The position numbers and the translations under genes are program-made. From the NCBI GenBank assembly GCA_029582165.1, contig CM055882.1, forward strand, positions 18,741,867-18,805,866: a stretch of 64,000 bases of DNA, read 5' to 3'. Under the pieces are notes generated by a model. That model did not search any database and was not told the DNA's origin. It saw nothing but the letters and a program-made list of their open reading frames with translations. Position 1 is the stretch's first letter; the number at the start of each line of letters is the position of its first letter. This document shows, in pieces, positions 46,553 to 57,776 of the stretch. The DNA comes from Portulaca oleracea (taxonomy: Eukaryota > Streptophyta > Magnoliopsida > Caryophyllales > Portulacaceae).

Positions 46553-47640
46553 ATGTCGCAGAGCTCAGGGAATTCTTCACCTCGCGATGAAATGGGAGAT
46601 ATCACGTGAATCCTTTTCAACTTCAAGGACCTCAAATTGACCCTAACATCGTGTCTCTTTCAGGATCTTCCCATGCATCCTTACCCCCGAACCAACCTCC
46701 TTATCCTGACCCATATGGTTATATCATTAAGGAATTACTTAAAAGAATCCCTACCCCTAGCCCTCTAGTTGGGAATAATTATAAGGAAGATCATTGCGCA
46801 GACAGGGTAGCGAGGAGAAACCCTAGGACTTATTCTGGGGGAAGTGATCCGGTTGGAACTAGAAGAATGGATCCGTAGCATGGAGAAAATCTTTGAGGTT
46901 GTAGAAGTACCTAATGAGAAGAAGGTCACCATTGGAACTTTTTATTTAACTGGAGAAGCCGATATATGGTGGGGGACTTTAAAGGCCAAGTATAAGGATT
47001 CAGCCCCAGCTTAGGAAGAATTTCTAGAAAGTTTGAGGGCAAAATTTTATCCTATGTCTATGCAACGTCAGAAAGAGAAGGAATTCCTGGAGTTAAGAAT
47101 GTTAGATCATCCCGAGTGGTCTGTAATACAATATACCGCTAAGTTCAACAAGTTGTCCCGCTTCGCCCCTGACTATGTAGCCTCAGAACGACTCAAAATG
47201 ACGAGGTTTAATGGTGGTTTAGCGCCCTACATTAGAAGTCGACTGGTTGCGCACACATTTTAGAGTGCATAGGAAATGTACGAGAGGGCTGCTGAGGTTG
47301 AGAGGGTCATGAGAGAGTTGAAAACACTCGATCACACAAATTCAGGGAGCTCAAAGAGGAAGTTCAATGATCATGGGATTTCAAGCTCGCAGGAAACCAC
47401 TCAATTTAGGAGGTCTAATCCAGCGCCTACTAAGGACCATCTTGCACCCACTCCACCCCCTTGAGGACCTTATAGAAAATGTGGAAGGAACAGTCATACT
47501 ACCAGCCAGTGCAGGATGGGTACAAACCACTGTTTTTGGTGTGGGAGCACCGACCATTGGGCAAGCGATTGTCCTAGAAGGCCGAAGCCTGTAGGAGGGC
47601 AAGGAGCCAGCAGGCCTACCCAGTATCGGTAGTCGCCTCC
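46553..47640 (+). pseudogene. Ty3/gypsy gag with two CCHC knuckles, frame-broken
   Basis: The ATG at 46553 starts MSQSSGNSSPRDEMG. IRSMEKIFEVVEVPNEKK and FYLTGEADIWW precede LRAKFYPMSMQRQKEKEFL and YTAKFNKLSRFAPDYV, the Retrotrans_gag core. CRKCGRNSHTTSQC and CFWCGSTDHWASDC (about 47,475-47,575) are the knuckles. Several stops and shifts are present. Confidence 0.85.
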
Positions 47641-47929
47641 ACCTTAGGAGGGTAAAGTGGGCAGAGCTTGTGCAACCGAGAAGAAGGAGGCATGCAACTC
47701 TGGTATGGTTGTCACTAGAATCCTTTTAGCTAATTCTAAGCTTGTAGTTGCTTAGTTTGATTTAAGTGTCATGCGTTCATTCATAGCATAAGGTACTTGT
47801 GTTCTATTACGAAAAGCGCAAAGGTTGAGTCTAAAATAGAGGAAATATCTTTACCTTCTTACCGAGGTACTATCAGATCTGACTTATCGATAAGTTTCGA
47901 GGACGAAACTTCTTTTAAGGGGGGTAGAC
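47640..47929 (+). pseudogene. Protease scrap and 3' terminus left after pol deletion
   Basis: VTRILLANSKLVVA followed by DLSVMRSFIA resembles the start of a gypsy protease in which the DTGASHSF active site is altered. Within about 150 bases the sequence becomes the usual pol 3' end (FEDETSFKGG) and the polypurine tract. Confidence 0.55.
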
Positions 47930-49288
47930 TGTAATAACCCAGTGTTAATTAGACCCTAAGGTCATTTAATTTAGTTAAATAATCAAGTTAGTTAGTCAAA
48001 GTTGCGCTTTTCTTTTCGTCTAACCGTGAGTTTTGCAGGACTTGAACAGCGCAATGACAACCGACCCTCCACCATAGTAGTTTTTTATTTTTATAGATAT
48101 CTCTCGAATAGTATTACCGACCCTTCCTAGTATTCATATTGTTTGTCTAAAAATTTCTCCTTTGAATTAATTATTATTAGTGGAGAATCGAGTACCCATA
48201 GAATTTCTTTTAGCAAAATTTCTCGTAGGATTTTATTCGGAAATCCCATAGTAATGGTATCGGGTTAAAAGGAGAAATTAGTAAGTGTTTGGGCTAGTTT
48301 ATTTTTTTCTTCCCTTCCAAACAAACCAATATTTTGTAGCAACTTGGGCCATCCTTATAAGAAGTGAAAGCCATAGAATACTCTCCCATTCTTTTAATTT
48401 CCATATCAGATTCAAAATTTTCATTCAAAGGTCAAGACTTTAACTTTCTCTCTCCTTCTTCCACCCTCTGCCTGTCTTTGTGCTCTGCTCACTGCTCGTC
48501 GTTCCCCTCTGCCCGGCCAGACGCCGACGACGACACTAGGTCACCGGAGGAGGTGGCCGGCGAGGTTTGCCGGCGGTTCCCAGCGACGTGCTCTCACGCC
48601 TGTCTCTCTTTGCCTCCCCTTCTCTCCTATTTTCTAAGGTATTCTCTAAATTCTTATGTTTTCCCCCTCAGAGTAATTAAGTTAATTGATTCTTGTTATA
48701 AGTCTCTTAGTAGAATTAATTATTTTAGGGGTTTTTGAGAATGCAAATTTTAATCTTGTTTCATGTTGATTATTGAGGTGATTACTTGGTTGAAATTTAT
48801 GTGAATCAAGTAAGAAACTATGGAAGTAGGTTCAATTGTTGGAATTCGGTGATGCATGTTGTTGTCAATGGTAATTTGAGGTTCAAGAGTATATGCATGT
48901 TAATTTCTAAGTAAAGTACTACCCTAGAGATGGATTGTTATTGTATTATGATGCACATCAAGTGTTCGATGAAATGCCTCATAAAAGAAGGTCTTATGGT
49001 TGAACGAATATGACTTAGTTGATGTTGGGTTGTTGAGATTTGTACATGCATGATATTTTGATGGTTTATGAATAGGGAATTCAATTATGGGATGTTTTTG
49101 CCTTGCATGTCTTCAAGGTGGACTCAAATGAAGGTTTCCTTTATGTTATCAATTCTGGAAATTTACATTTATGGTTGGAGAGTATGTTTTAGGAAGTGAT
49201 TAAAGTGGATTATAGAGTTTAAACATGCATGCAAGCAATTCTTTGAGTAGTTTTGCAATCTGATGATTATGAATCTGGGGGTGTTACA
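47930..49288 (+). repeat. Right LTR of the pol-deleted gypsy element
   Basis: TGTAATAACCC to GGGTGTTACA, colinear with the left LTR apart from a short deletion near 48,925. Confidence 0.92.
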
Positions 49289-50092
49289 CTTTGCACGATG
49301 CCTCTTGCAGTTTCTCCCACGTTCATCTTGCAATTGGCGATCCTATGCCCTACCAAACTGCATCTCTTGCACATATTAAAATGCCTTCATATCTAAACTT
49401 GACCCACTGCCTTTCAACAGAATCTGTACTTACAAATGCTCCAGGTACTAGTGGCCTCGACAGATCCACTTATACCCTCATTTTAAGTTTGTCCTTAGTC
49501 GTGTTAACTTCATCCCTGAAGTTTGCTTCAACAAACTCACCCACCGTTGCTGCAAGACCTCTCACCACACTCAGCCTTCTGTGCTTAAACGGAATCCCTT
49601 CTAGCTGAATCCACAGAGGAGTCATGTGAAAATTTTGCCTTTCAGGGATTCCACCTTCCCCGCAATATTTGAGGATGACTAGAGAGCCTCCGATGGCCAC
49701 ATTCTAGGCTCTGTAGAGGTCCTGCACATCTTCCATGCATGTTACTCTGATTCTGAACAGCATTGGGTCGCCCTCTGTCGCCTCCACCTTCACATCCCCC
49801 CTCAAGCTCAATGTCGATTGATTTCACTTTCTAGGGTTGACGCTTGCCAAAGCGTCATATCGGCAACTAAACCAAAAAACGACAGGTTCCATTCTTGACA
49901 AGCCACAGGTGAGGCATTAGAGATGATTACATTTGGCCCTTTCTTGATGAAAGGACAATCATTCATCTTTGGGACATTAGGGTTATTGAAGGGAAAAAGG
50001 AAAGATCTCACACTCGATTGGGAAGATCCCATTTTTTGTATTTTTTTTTTCCGTTTATGTGGTGGAATAATGTACTTGGATACCACTGCCAT
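49289..50092 (-). pseudogene. LINE ORF1 N-terminal half with zinc knuckle
   Basis: The minus strand starts MAVVSKYIIPPHKRKKKIQK at 50092. A DUF4283-like region follows in shifted frames, with GGSLVILKYCG then TPLWIQLEGIPFKHR. The knuckle CKRCSLVGHRIANC is encoded near 49,335-49,376, and MNVGETARGIVQ abuts the gypsy insertion. This is the RNA-binding protein of plant L1-like elements. It has several shifts. Confidence 0.8.
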
Positions 50093-51564
50093 GGCGAAAC
50101 CCTTCCTTAAATAGAAGAAAAACTCACCTTAGACTTAATGCGATCAGACGTTTAACCCCTAAGCAACGCACATTTACTGCTTGGCTTCTCCTACGTAGCT
50201 CATCATCATCACTCCCGCCGTCTTCAAGCATGCCTGCTTATTCTTCAAACTATCCCATCAAGTAATAACTTGCTCCGAGGGTCGTGCCTACAGAAGAGAG
50301 TGTCTAGCACCGTTGATCTGGAGTCTTGCTGCCTACTAAATCACGATAACCATTGATTTCCATTCCAAAACGTCAACTCACTCAACTCAAGTACTGTGTA
50401 AACCACCTGAGGAGTATGCTCTACCCTTCACTATTCGTATTGCAGAAATTAACTCTTATTTATAATTAAGGCAACAAACTTATTTGTTCATCCTATTTAC
50501 AATTAAGGCAGCATTATATTTTGTTATCCAAAATGAATCATTTTTGTTGCCCTTAATCATTTTTATTATTGTGGTTACTTTGTAGTTTTTTTCACCTGAG
50601 TTTTGAAAAAAAAAAAAAAACAATCTAGTGAAAATTTTCTCCAAGCCTGAACCCATTATATGCTACGTTGAAATCCCAAAAACCCACCTAATAGTGACGT
50701 CTCTAATTCCCTTGAACATCTATAGGAGTGTGTCTACAAACACCTCATGAATTTCTCAATTTATAAAATGTTTTATTATATGAATGTATTATCATAATAT
50801 TTGTAATAAAAAATATTATCATAAAATATAATGTTATAATTGATCGATAAAATAAGAAATATAGGGATGAGTTAGGAAAGAATACTAAAGATCATAGAAT
50901 ACTAAAGATCATAGAATACTTATAAGTGACAAATCAAATATAAAGCAGCGAGTATTTATTGGTGGCTGAAAAGTGAAGGCACCCACAAATGTATTTTAAA
51001 AAGTCATGGTGTTAATTGTGTCACTTGTTTGAGTCGTTAATTGCATATTAGCATTAATCATCAGGCCACCATATTCGAATGGGTTGGTTTCATGTTATTG
51101 GCATTACCTAATCATGCTTTAACTAAAGTTTAGACCAATGATATGACCAATGCAAGATTTTGATGATTGTTTCTTTTCCAATTGCGAAGTCGGCATACAA
51201 TTACTTTTGGCCGACAAATTGAAGGATAAATTACCAAAAGGTTGGTTTAACAAGAGGGCCAACAAATCCCCTTTTTAGATCATGTTAATTTAGATAGGAT
51301 TTTCATTTCAATATTTACATTTTTTACATCGTAACTTAGGAGTAACCACTAGCTAATCATCTAAAGGAAAGCTCTAAGAAAATGAAGGGTAGCATTGAAA
51401 AGATCCAAGGCGGGAACCCATTTCAACGAAGGCTCATGGGAGACAAGTTAAGTGAAGTTCCATCTTAAAACCAATTGGTGTTAAGAGGAGTAACCCATTT
51501 AACTTATATTCCATGTGTTTTCCCTTGCTTTTCCCATGTGGGATTTCCCAACAGAAAGAGAGTC
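50093..51564. other. Intergenic AT-rich sequence
   Basis: No gene seen. Contains an A run near 50,608-50,621 and a short tandem repeat AATACTAAAGATCATAG near 50,880-50,920. The part up to about 50,400 may be the LINE 5' untranslated region. Confidence 0.45.
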
Positions 51565-54500
51565 TCAAAAATCACGGGGATCAACAAAAAGTATAGACGA
51601 AGAAGATTCTTGGCAAGTACTCCAATCTGACGATTGAGAGCCGTCACTATTCGTATACTTCCCTAGTCTCTTCATGCACCACAAGTCCTGGCAAGAGAAC
51701 CTTTTCCAGTGTGGGACAGCCGCGGCAACCGGGTCCCACGGTGCCAGCTCAGCGACAACGGCACCACATGTCACATCCTCCCTAGCCATGTTATGTGCAA
51801 AGTTACAAAGACTCTTCATCAACTTCAAAGAGCCCTTCCCATGCATGTGAAGTCCATACAAGAAGTAGAATCCAAAGGGACTAAACAAGTTAGGGATGGA
51901 AGGCAGCCTTAGCCAAGGCATATGGGCATCCAAAACCCTACTTCCATGACAACATGCTTGGGTTAGTTTAGACACACCCTTGAGTTGCAATTGGTAAACT
52001 TCCTTTGTGTTCCACACACTCATTATGGCAAAACAAGGTGGCAAAACGCCCTTTTGGGTGTCCCATAAGGGTAAGAAACTCTTGGGGACACACATGAAAG
52101 TGCCCAAATGAAGCTTGCTACACAAAACCGAGTTTATATCCTTAGGGTAGAACTCCGACCCAGAAAAAATGTGGTTGTAGATCGACTCGGCTAGCTGTGA
52201 TGACACTCGAACAATGGCAGTGTTGGGGGAGATAGGCTTGCGATGGGCATGTACTGGTTGGACCAACACTATTGGTGTATGAAATCTAACATAGTTGAAT
52301 TTTTGGGTAAATAAGTTAACTGATGCTTCATTTGAGCAGTCAGTCATCATGTATACGTATTCAGCTCCGTTGTCTTTGAACCATTCCTCCAATTTTGTAA
52401 CCAACTTGGTCGCTATGCCTTTTTGCCTAAATCAAAAAAAAAAGTGATAAGAATAATTAATCGGCATCAATTATACTCAACAGTGAAATGAATAAAATCA
52501 AAGACAGGATTGGACCTAGCGGAAAAAAGACGCAAAAAATTTAAAAAAAAAATGGTATGTTCCTGTGAATATGCCATTGCTTTGGCCCAGTGATATATTA
52601 GTTCTTTGGAGATGTCTGCATAATATTAACTAATTGTGAATTAATTATAACGGTACAAATTCTTGGTCAAAATTTGGCAGATATATAAGAGCAAAACTTT
52701 AAAGTAAGGTTTGAGGAATAAAAGTTTCTAGGACACTATTGGTCGAGTTACTTTTTAAACTGCAAATTAAAATGGAAGATAGTATATATATATTGCAAGT
52801 ATATATTGTGTAATGAGTTTGGTATATTACTGAATTTTTTAGGCTATTGATAATGAAAACATAGGACCACTTGGATTCTAAACTTAGTTGACTCAGAAAG
52901 ATGTCTTTCTATGATTCCAACTACTTGTCTAATTATATATTTTTCGGACTGAATATTAAATATTTGAATTTTAAATGCCCCTTTCATGCTATTTATTTTC
53001 TCTTTGGGCACTTTATATTTTCTTTTCTAGAATATACATATAGAAAAGAATGCGAAAGTTGATGCTAACAGTTAAATGTTTTTAAAACTTATTGCTCATA
53101 TTTAAGAATTATTTACTGAAAATGACATGAACTTTGAGCAAGACAGTACTAAGTGTCTTGTCACATATTATTATTACTTATTAGATTAGGAAAAAAAATA
53201 ATATGATTAAGTTTTATAACTATTATACCAAATATAAATTATTTTTATCCGTTACTTTTAAATTTACATAATGCACGTAAAATATGTCTAATATTCTAAT
53301 AGATGAGGTTAATTCGATTAGGGTATCATTTGTATTTATTATCATAACCAACATATGTTACAATTGATAATTAATGTTTAACTATTTAAAAACTTAGTAT
53401 AAAAGTTATAATAAATATTAATTTACTGAAAAATAAGACATTTAAAAAATATCTTGAAGCGAAACACATAACATCACCTTTCCGTATAGTACATGAATCC
53501 CGTCTAAACCCTAGTTTATCCAAGAATAAAATCGATGGAATGTGTTACAAACTTACAATATCAAATGAATTATCCACCTAGATGACACAGAATTGAAATC
53601 AAAGTTCTCTAACTCTAATTCTAAAACCGTCATGTTTATATCACAAATACATCACTACCCATGTAAATTTTCTAAGCTACTTTTTTTTCTTCTATTTTTC
53701 TTCTACGGGTTTCTTCTCAAGTTTCATAAGATGGGGTCGTTGCTTTGTGTGGTTCAATAATAATGCTTATCCGAGTGAGTTTTATGGATCTACTGGACCA
53801 GAAGCTTCTCAAGCTCAAGCATTTACTTTTTTAGTTAGAGACCAACGTCTTGGGGCTAACGTAGGATCCGCTGAAGATAAGTGTTCGATTATTCTATTTC
53901 GTACTCCAGCGTAAAGAGTCACCTTACGGGAAAAAGATAGAAAAAGTCTCATGTATGAGGGGCAAGCGCGGGGATTTTCTAGTCGCTCGATTTCTTCCTC
54001 TTTTCGTAGTTGTACCTTACATAATGAATGGTTTGATCACTGATATATTTTGTATCCTATATGAATTCTAGAATATGCATGATGCTCTAATGGGTCCTTC
54101 AATAAGGATGTATTGTATTCTATGAAAATTATACACATATCTAGTTTGCTTTCTTTTTCTTTAAAAACAAAAACTTTAATTAGATAGCAAATGTTTATAA
54201 ATAGAATAGTCTAAAACTTATTATATGTTCACGGCACCCTACCAAATTTTATACTAGTTGAATTGGGAATTATGCCTGTAAACTGTAACCTAATAGTTTA
54301 ATAATCAGCAAATACAAAAGTTAGGCTTTGAAAGAAAAGGAGGAGGCGAAAGAAAACTTAAAGCAACTAAAAAGCTAAGTGAATATCTTCATGCATGTGT
54401 CAATTGATTATGAGGAGGATCTAATTTGGTTGCCAACAAAAGAAAGCTAGCTAACACAAGGCATATATATTTTGTCTAATTGTCTCCCAAAGATAAGAGG

Positions 54501-55278
54501 ATCGGAACAACTTCCAAATCTTTTTATGTTTGCATGATAATATAGAATCTAATCATTTCCACTTTATCTAATCAACTTATAATGGCTCATTCTTAATGGC
54601 TTTATGAGTTTAGCATGCCCCAATATCTTGCATATGTATTAGACGTAGTGCATACATTTGTGTAGGAAAAACAATAGAGATGTGCATGAAGCTAATTACA
54701 TCGAGCTTCTAGTTAAATATTATATGATACATTTTGGGTTAATAAATATGACTTAGTGGCCTCTAATTATTAAAAATAAAAAGTAAAATATTAAATGTAA
54801 GTTTTATTTATCAAACAGTTTTTCAACGATGTATATATAATCTTAAATATTACGTACCTATGCATGTGAGAAACTCGTAATCCAAGAATATAAGCTAGCT
54901 TGACATAATGCAGAAAATCACCGACTTTAACTCCTCTCGTAACAGTTTTTATACACCCTCTTACTACTCCGATAATTTCTCCTCTACATTCTGCAACCTG
55001 AAGTGATTAAGAATGTCATAATAACATAAATATATCAAATCAAAATCCGATCATTAAAATGGTGTAGTCACATATATTAGTGCATGATACAATAATATAG
55101 TTACCATCATGGTGCGAGTAGGAACATGGCGAAGTCTAGAAAGAGGGTCACCCACAGGGCACGTAATGAGGGAAGGTTTGCCTTGTTCACCCAACTCACA
55201 TTGCCTTTCCATTTCCTCCACTCCCTCTTTGTCTCTCTTCTCATCGTACTCTCTCACTATCAACAAATAATCCTCCAT
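51565..55278 (-). CDS. HLS1-like: HOOKLESS1-like GNAT N-acetyltransferase, three exons
   Basis: Exons on the minus strand are 55278-55105, 54997-54858 and 52426-51565 (1176 nt, 391 codons plus stop). Both introns have GT and AG ends, and the phases join cleanly. The start ATG at 55278 gives [20 protein letters not shown], like the family N-terminus. Exon 2 encodes [13 protein letters not shown] and [14 protein letters not shown]. The junction with exon 3 completes [11 protein letters not shown], the acetyl-CoA-binding motif A of GNAT proteins. Exon 3 has [45 protein letters not shown] and DLWCMKRLG, ending ILFVDPRDF, all typical of HLS1/HLS1-like proteins (about 400 aa). In Arabidopsis HLS1 is a putative nuclear acetyltransferase needed for apical hook bending and other auxin/ethylene/light responses; the role here is inferred. 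No disabling change is seen. Confidence 0.93.
52427..54857 (-). other. Intron 2 of the HLS1-like gene (2431 bp)
   Basis: Donor GTACGTA at 54857 and acceptor TTTAG at 52427. It is far longer than intron 1 (107 bp, 54998-55104), and it is AT-rich apart from the psbC-like insert and the sequence after it. No other gene is seen in it. Confidence 0.88.
53734..53872 (+). other. psbC (fragment): Nuclear plastid insertion (NUPT): internal fragment of psbC
   Basis: The plus strand encodes in one frame CFVWFNN, then [20 protein letters not shown] and [15 protein letters not shown], the conserved part of photosystem II CP43. The match stops abruptly at GGATCCGCT. Only about 140 bp is present, on the strand opposite to the host gene, so it is not expressed as psbC. 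The following 53,873-54,010 also differs from the AT-rich flank and may be a second organellar piece, which I could not assign. Confidence 0.88.
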
Positions 55279-55905
55279 ATCTCTCTCTACACTTTCTCTC
55301 TCTAGTTAGTAGCTAATTATAAAACTATCTTATGTGGTGGTGACATTTGTTCAAAGCCCACCCAAGGGTATATATAACAAGGCCTAAGTGGGGATGTGAC
55401 ATGGCCAACAGGATATTAAAATCGACAAGTGTCACTAAGGAAACGTCATCGTTTTATCATTATTAAATTTGTATATGCCCATAACTTAGTTTATGTTTTT
55501 TGGTACTTAATTCGGCCACTTTGAATGTGATAGCGATGGATTGGGAGATATTATTATAATTGAGATTATTATGCTTTGGGCTCTCAATTATTGTGAGCTT
55601 CTTTGTCTTCCCTCTTTTGTAATTTAATCCTTTCTAATTAAACTTTTGCTTTCTTTCTTTCTCTAATCATCAATGTGGCTTTTGGCATTGCGCAGCCAAA
55701 AAAAACTGCCAAACGCGGCCTACGTTGTCATTGGTGATCTACTAAACCTTCTTCTCGAGATTTTAAACAAGATTAAAGTCATAATTAGTAGTGTATAATT
55801 AATTAGCAAAAATAAAAGAGATGCCTTCTATGTTCATTCATCATAATTGACATGCATAGAGTGGTTTGGATAAATTATTATACAAGAACTCACATGTTAA
55901 TTGAT
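55279..55905. other. Upstream region of the HLS1-like gene
   Basis: Apart from the TATA box and GA-rich leader nothing specific is seen. Confidence 0.4.
55369..55377 (-). promoter_or_regulatory. Probable TATA box of the HLS1-like gene
   Basis: On the minus strand TTATATATA followed by CCC, about 92 nt upstream of the ATG. The intervening leader is rich in GA repeats (AGAGAGAGAAAGTG). Confidence 0.5.
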
Positions 55906-55933
55906 TATTCCCTTGTTTTATATTAATTGTCAT

Positions 55934-56452
55934 CTCATAGTATCTCACTTGGATCTTTTGATAATGTGGATGAGCGCGACTTATGTGTAGATATTGAAGA
56001 TTTCATGCTTGAGGTCGGGAAGGGTAAAGCCAGGAGCAAGAGAAAACAGAACATGCTGATGAAATCCGAACGGCAGCTTGTCAGAGAAGCAACTTGTAGA
56101 GCTGTTATTGGCAAAAAGGATGGTCATAAGGCTATGAAGAATAGGTGCGCAAACAACTTGGAAGATGACATCCTTGATGATATTGATGCTAAGGTTGAGC
56201 GCAGAAAAAGGATTATTGGCAAGGATATAGGCGTGAGATTCCTCGATGACTCACCCAAGTCAAGTTGATCCTTTGTGATCGTTGCCGGCTGAAAAAGTTT
56301 TTGGTTGTAGTAAATCCGTGTTGTATTGATTATGTTTTGTAGTTTTTTCGTAGGCAGGTGTCGTTTGCTGTGGGCTGCTTGTTGTTTTGTATTGCAGTTT
56401 TGCTGTATTTTGCGAACTCGTTAAGCCTTTGGCTTGCAATAATCGAAAAAAA
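55934..56452 (+). mobile_element. 5'-truncated retro-insertion with an open frame, 15-bp TSD
   Basis: The flanks TATATTAATTGTCAT at 55919-55933 and 56453-56467 are identical over 15 bp. The insert ends in an A-rich tail (ATCGAAAAAAA), the signature of LINE-mediated retroposition. The 3' 180 bp is T/G-rich untranslated sequence ending GGCTTGCAATAATCGAAAA. It is either the tail of a LINE or a retrocopy of a host transcript. Confidence 0.8.
55936..56268 (+). CDS. Open 110-codon frame of unknown function in the retro-insertion
   Basis: The frame is open from the insertion's left end to the TGA at 56266, with no ATG at its start; the first ATG is internal (MLEVGKGKAR). The peptide is highly charged, with a basic block ARSKRKQNMLMKSERQL and an acidic/basic segment NLEDDILDDIDAKVERRKRI. 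No domain is recognised. Because the copy is 5'-truncated this would be the C-terminus of a longer protein, and expression is doubtful. Confidence 0.4.
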   Translation, partial: HSISLGSFDNVDERDLCVDIEDFMLEVGKGKARSKRKQNMLMKSERQLVREATCRAVIGKKDGHKAMKNRCANNLEDDILDDIDAKVERRKRIIGKDIGVRFLDDSPKSS

Positions 56453-56602
56453 TATATTAATTGTCATTTCTGAAAATTGTACAGTCAATTTTTAATATAC
56501 AATGAGTTGTTATTATAAAAATACCATCATTAGTTTCGTAACAAAAAATACTATTATAAAAATATAATATTGCAATTGTTAATAACGCATTATATAAAAA
56601 AT

Positions 56603-57163
56603 GAACTAATTAGGTTTTTACCCCTTTAAGTTTTGAGGAAATAGGATTTTACCCCTCAAGTTTTGGAAAATAGGTTTACCCTACCTCAACTTTAAACTAA
56701 ATAATAAATTCCCACCTCACCTTTGTATTAAAGATTAAATGCATACTTTTCAGATGAATTTAGTGTTTACATTAATGTGAACTGACCAAATGTCCTCCAT
56801 TTTAAAATCCATTTGCACACGTGACAAATTAAACTCAACCCACCCTTCCTCATCTTCGTTCAATATATGAGTTTCCATTCTTTGATTCATCCGGTATTTC
56901 GAGCAGGACAACCTTAATGACTATGAAAGGAGAGGCGACACTTTGTTATTCTTTTTGGGAGGGGTAAATATGTCTTTTGTTACTTTTAATTAGGGTCATC
57001 TCATACTTTTACACCCTTCTACAGGGGTAGTTTTGTCTTCCACGGGAAAAAGGGTAAAATAATTATGAATTTAAACTTGAGGTAGGGTAAACCTAATTTC
57101 CAAAATCTGGAGGATAAAATCCTACTTTCGCAAAACGTCAAGGGGTAAAAACCTAATTAGTTC
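56603..57163. mobile_element. Mutator-like MITE with long inverted repeats, 561 bp
   Basis: The TSD is TATAAAAAAT at 56593-56602 and 57164-57173 (10 bp, in the 9-11 bp range of MULEs). Both ends begin GAACTAATTAGGTTTTTACC and remain complementary for about 95 bp with mismatches. Non-coding. Confidence 0.85.
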
Positions 57164-57776
57164 TATAAAAAATTATCAATCAAAGAGCGACATTAGAGAC
57201 CGTGAAAATTAAAATTATGACAATGAATATACAACAGAGGGAGTACATTTCTTTTCTTCTTTGGTTTTTTTTTATTAAAAATTACATAGGTTTAAGGTCG
57301 ATGAAGTTAAAAGATACAAGGTAAATGAAGTTAAAAGATATAAGTACAACTAATAGCCAAAAAAAGAAAAGCAAACTAAAAGCATTACAACTTTTATAGG
57401 GGAAAGAAAGACCACTTACCCGACAATAATGCTATAAGTATTGAACACTAATGAATTCTCTATATTTTTAACACATATTAGGCTTAAAAATGAATATATA
57501 TAAAAGGTGACAAAGTTTCAAGATTCATTGAACGTAAACAAGGATCAACATCTAACTTCTAGACAAAACACACAATAGCTTATTGGCAACGAATTTCTAA
57601 TTCCGATAACGAAGATATGAAGCAATTTAGGGAACTTCAATTAGGCCTCTTATACTTTAATATGATATAAAATAATTCAAAATTAAGAGTTTGCATATAA
57701 TATAATGGATTCCTGACATAATAATTTAAGTTTTGGGATAACTTATATAAATAATATTCATATTAAATAAACAAGA

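Larger units (their letters stand above)
44175..49288 (+). mobile_element. Ty3/gypsy element with gag but pol deleted, TSD CTTTG
   Basis: The LTRs are at 44175-45563 and 47930-49288, with exact TSD CTTTG at 44170-44174 and 49289-49293. The primer site is at 45568 and the polypurine tract AAGGGGGG is at 47918-47925. The interior has a Retrotrans_gag domain and two zinc knuckles. It then jumps from a protease-like scrap (about 47,700-47,790) to the last codons before the 3' LTR. RT, RNase H and integrase are absent. It is inserted in the LINE just after its ORF1 zinc knuckle. Confidence 0.92.
33553..50092 (-). mobile_element. LINE (plant L1-like) on the minus strand, split by two nests
   Basis: From right to left the minus strand has ORF1 (50092-49289, then 44174-43205). 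ORF2 follows with endonuclease, RT, zf-RVT and, after the hAT-like insertion, an RNase H domain (34173-33597). A run of A on the minus strand at 33553-33561 marks the 3' end. Removing 44175-49288 with its TSD and 34174-39210 with its TSD leaves about 6.4 kb, a normal size. I found no clear TSD, so the 5' limit is approximate. The RT active site is mutated. Confidence 0.85.
55908..57243. mobile_element. Stowaway-type (Tc1/mariner) MITE containing two nested insertions
   Basis: The left end reads TTCCCTTGTTTTATATTAATTGTCAT after TA. The right end, read in reverse complement, begins CTCCCTCTGTTGTATATTCATTGTCAT after TA. These are degenerate inverted copies of the CTCCCTCCGT Stowaway terminus. 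Without the insertions at 55934-56452 and 56603-57163, with their duplications, about 230 bp remains, a normal size. Confidence 0.75.

Noticed and set aside
51709..51912. Plus-strand 67-codon frame
   Set aside because: Antisense shadow of exon 3 of the HLS1-like gene.
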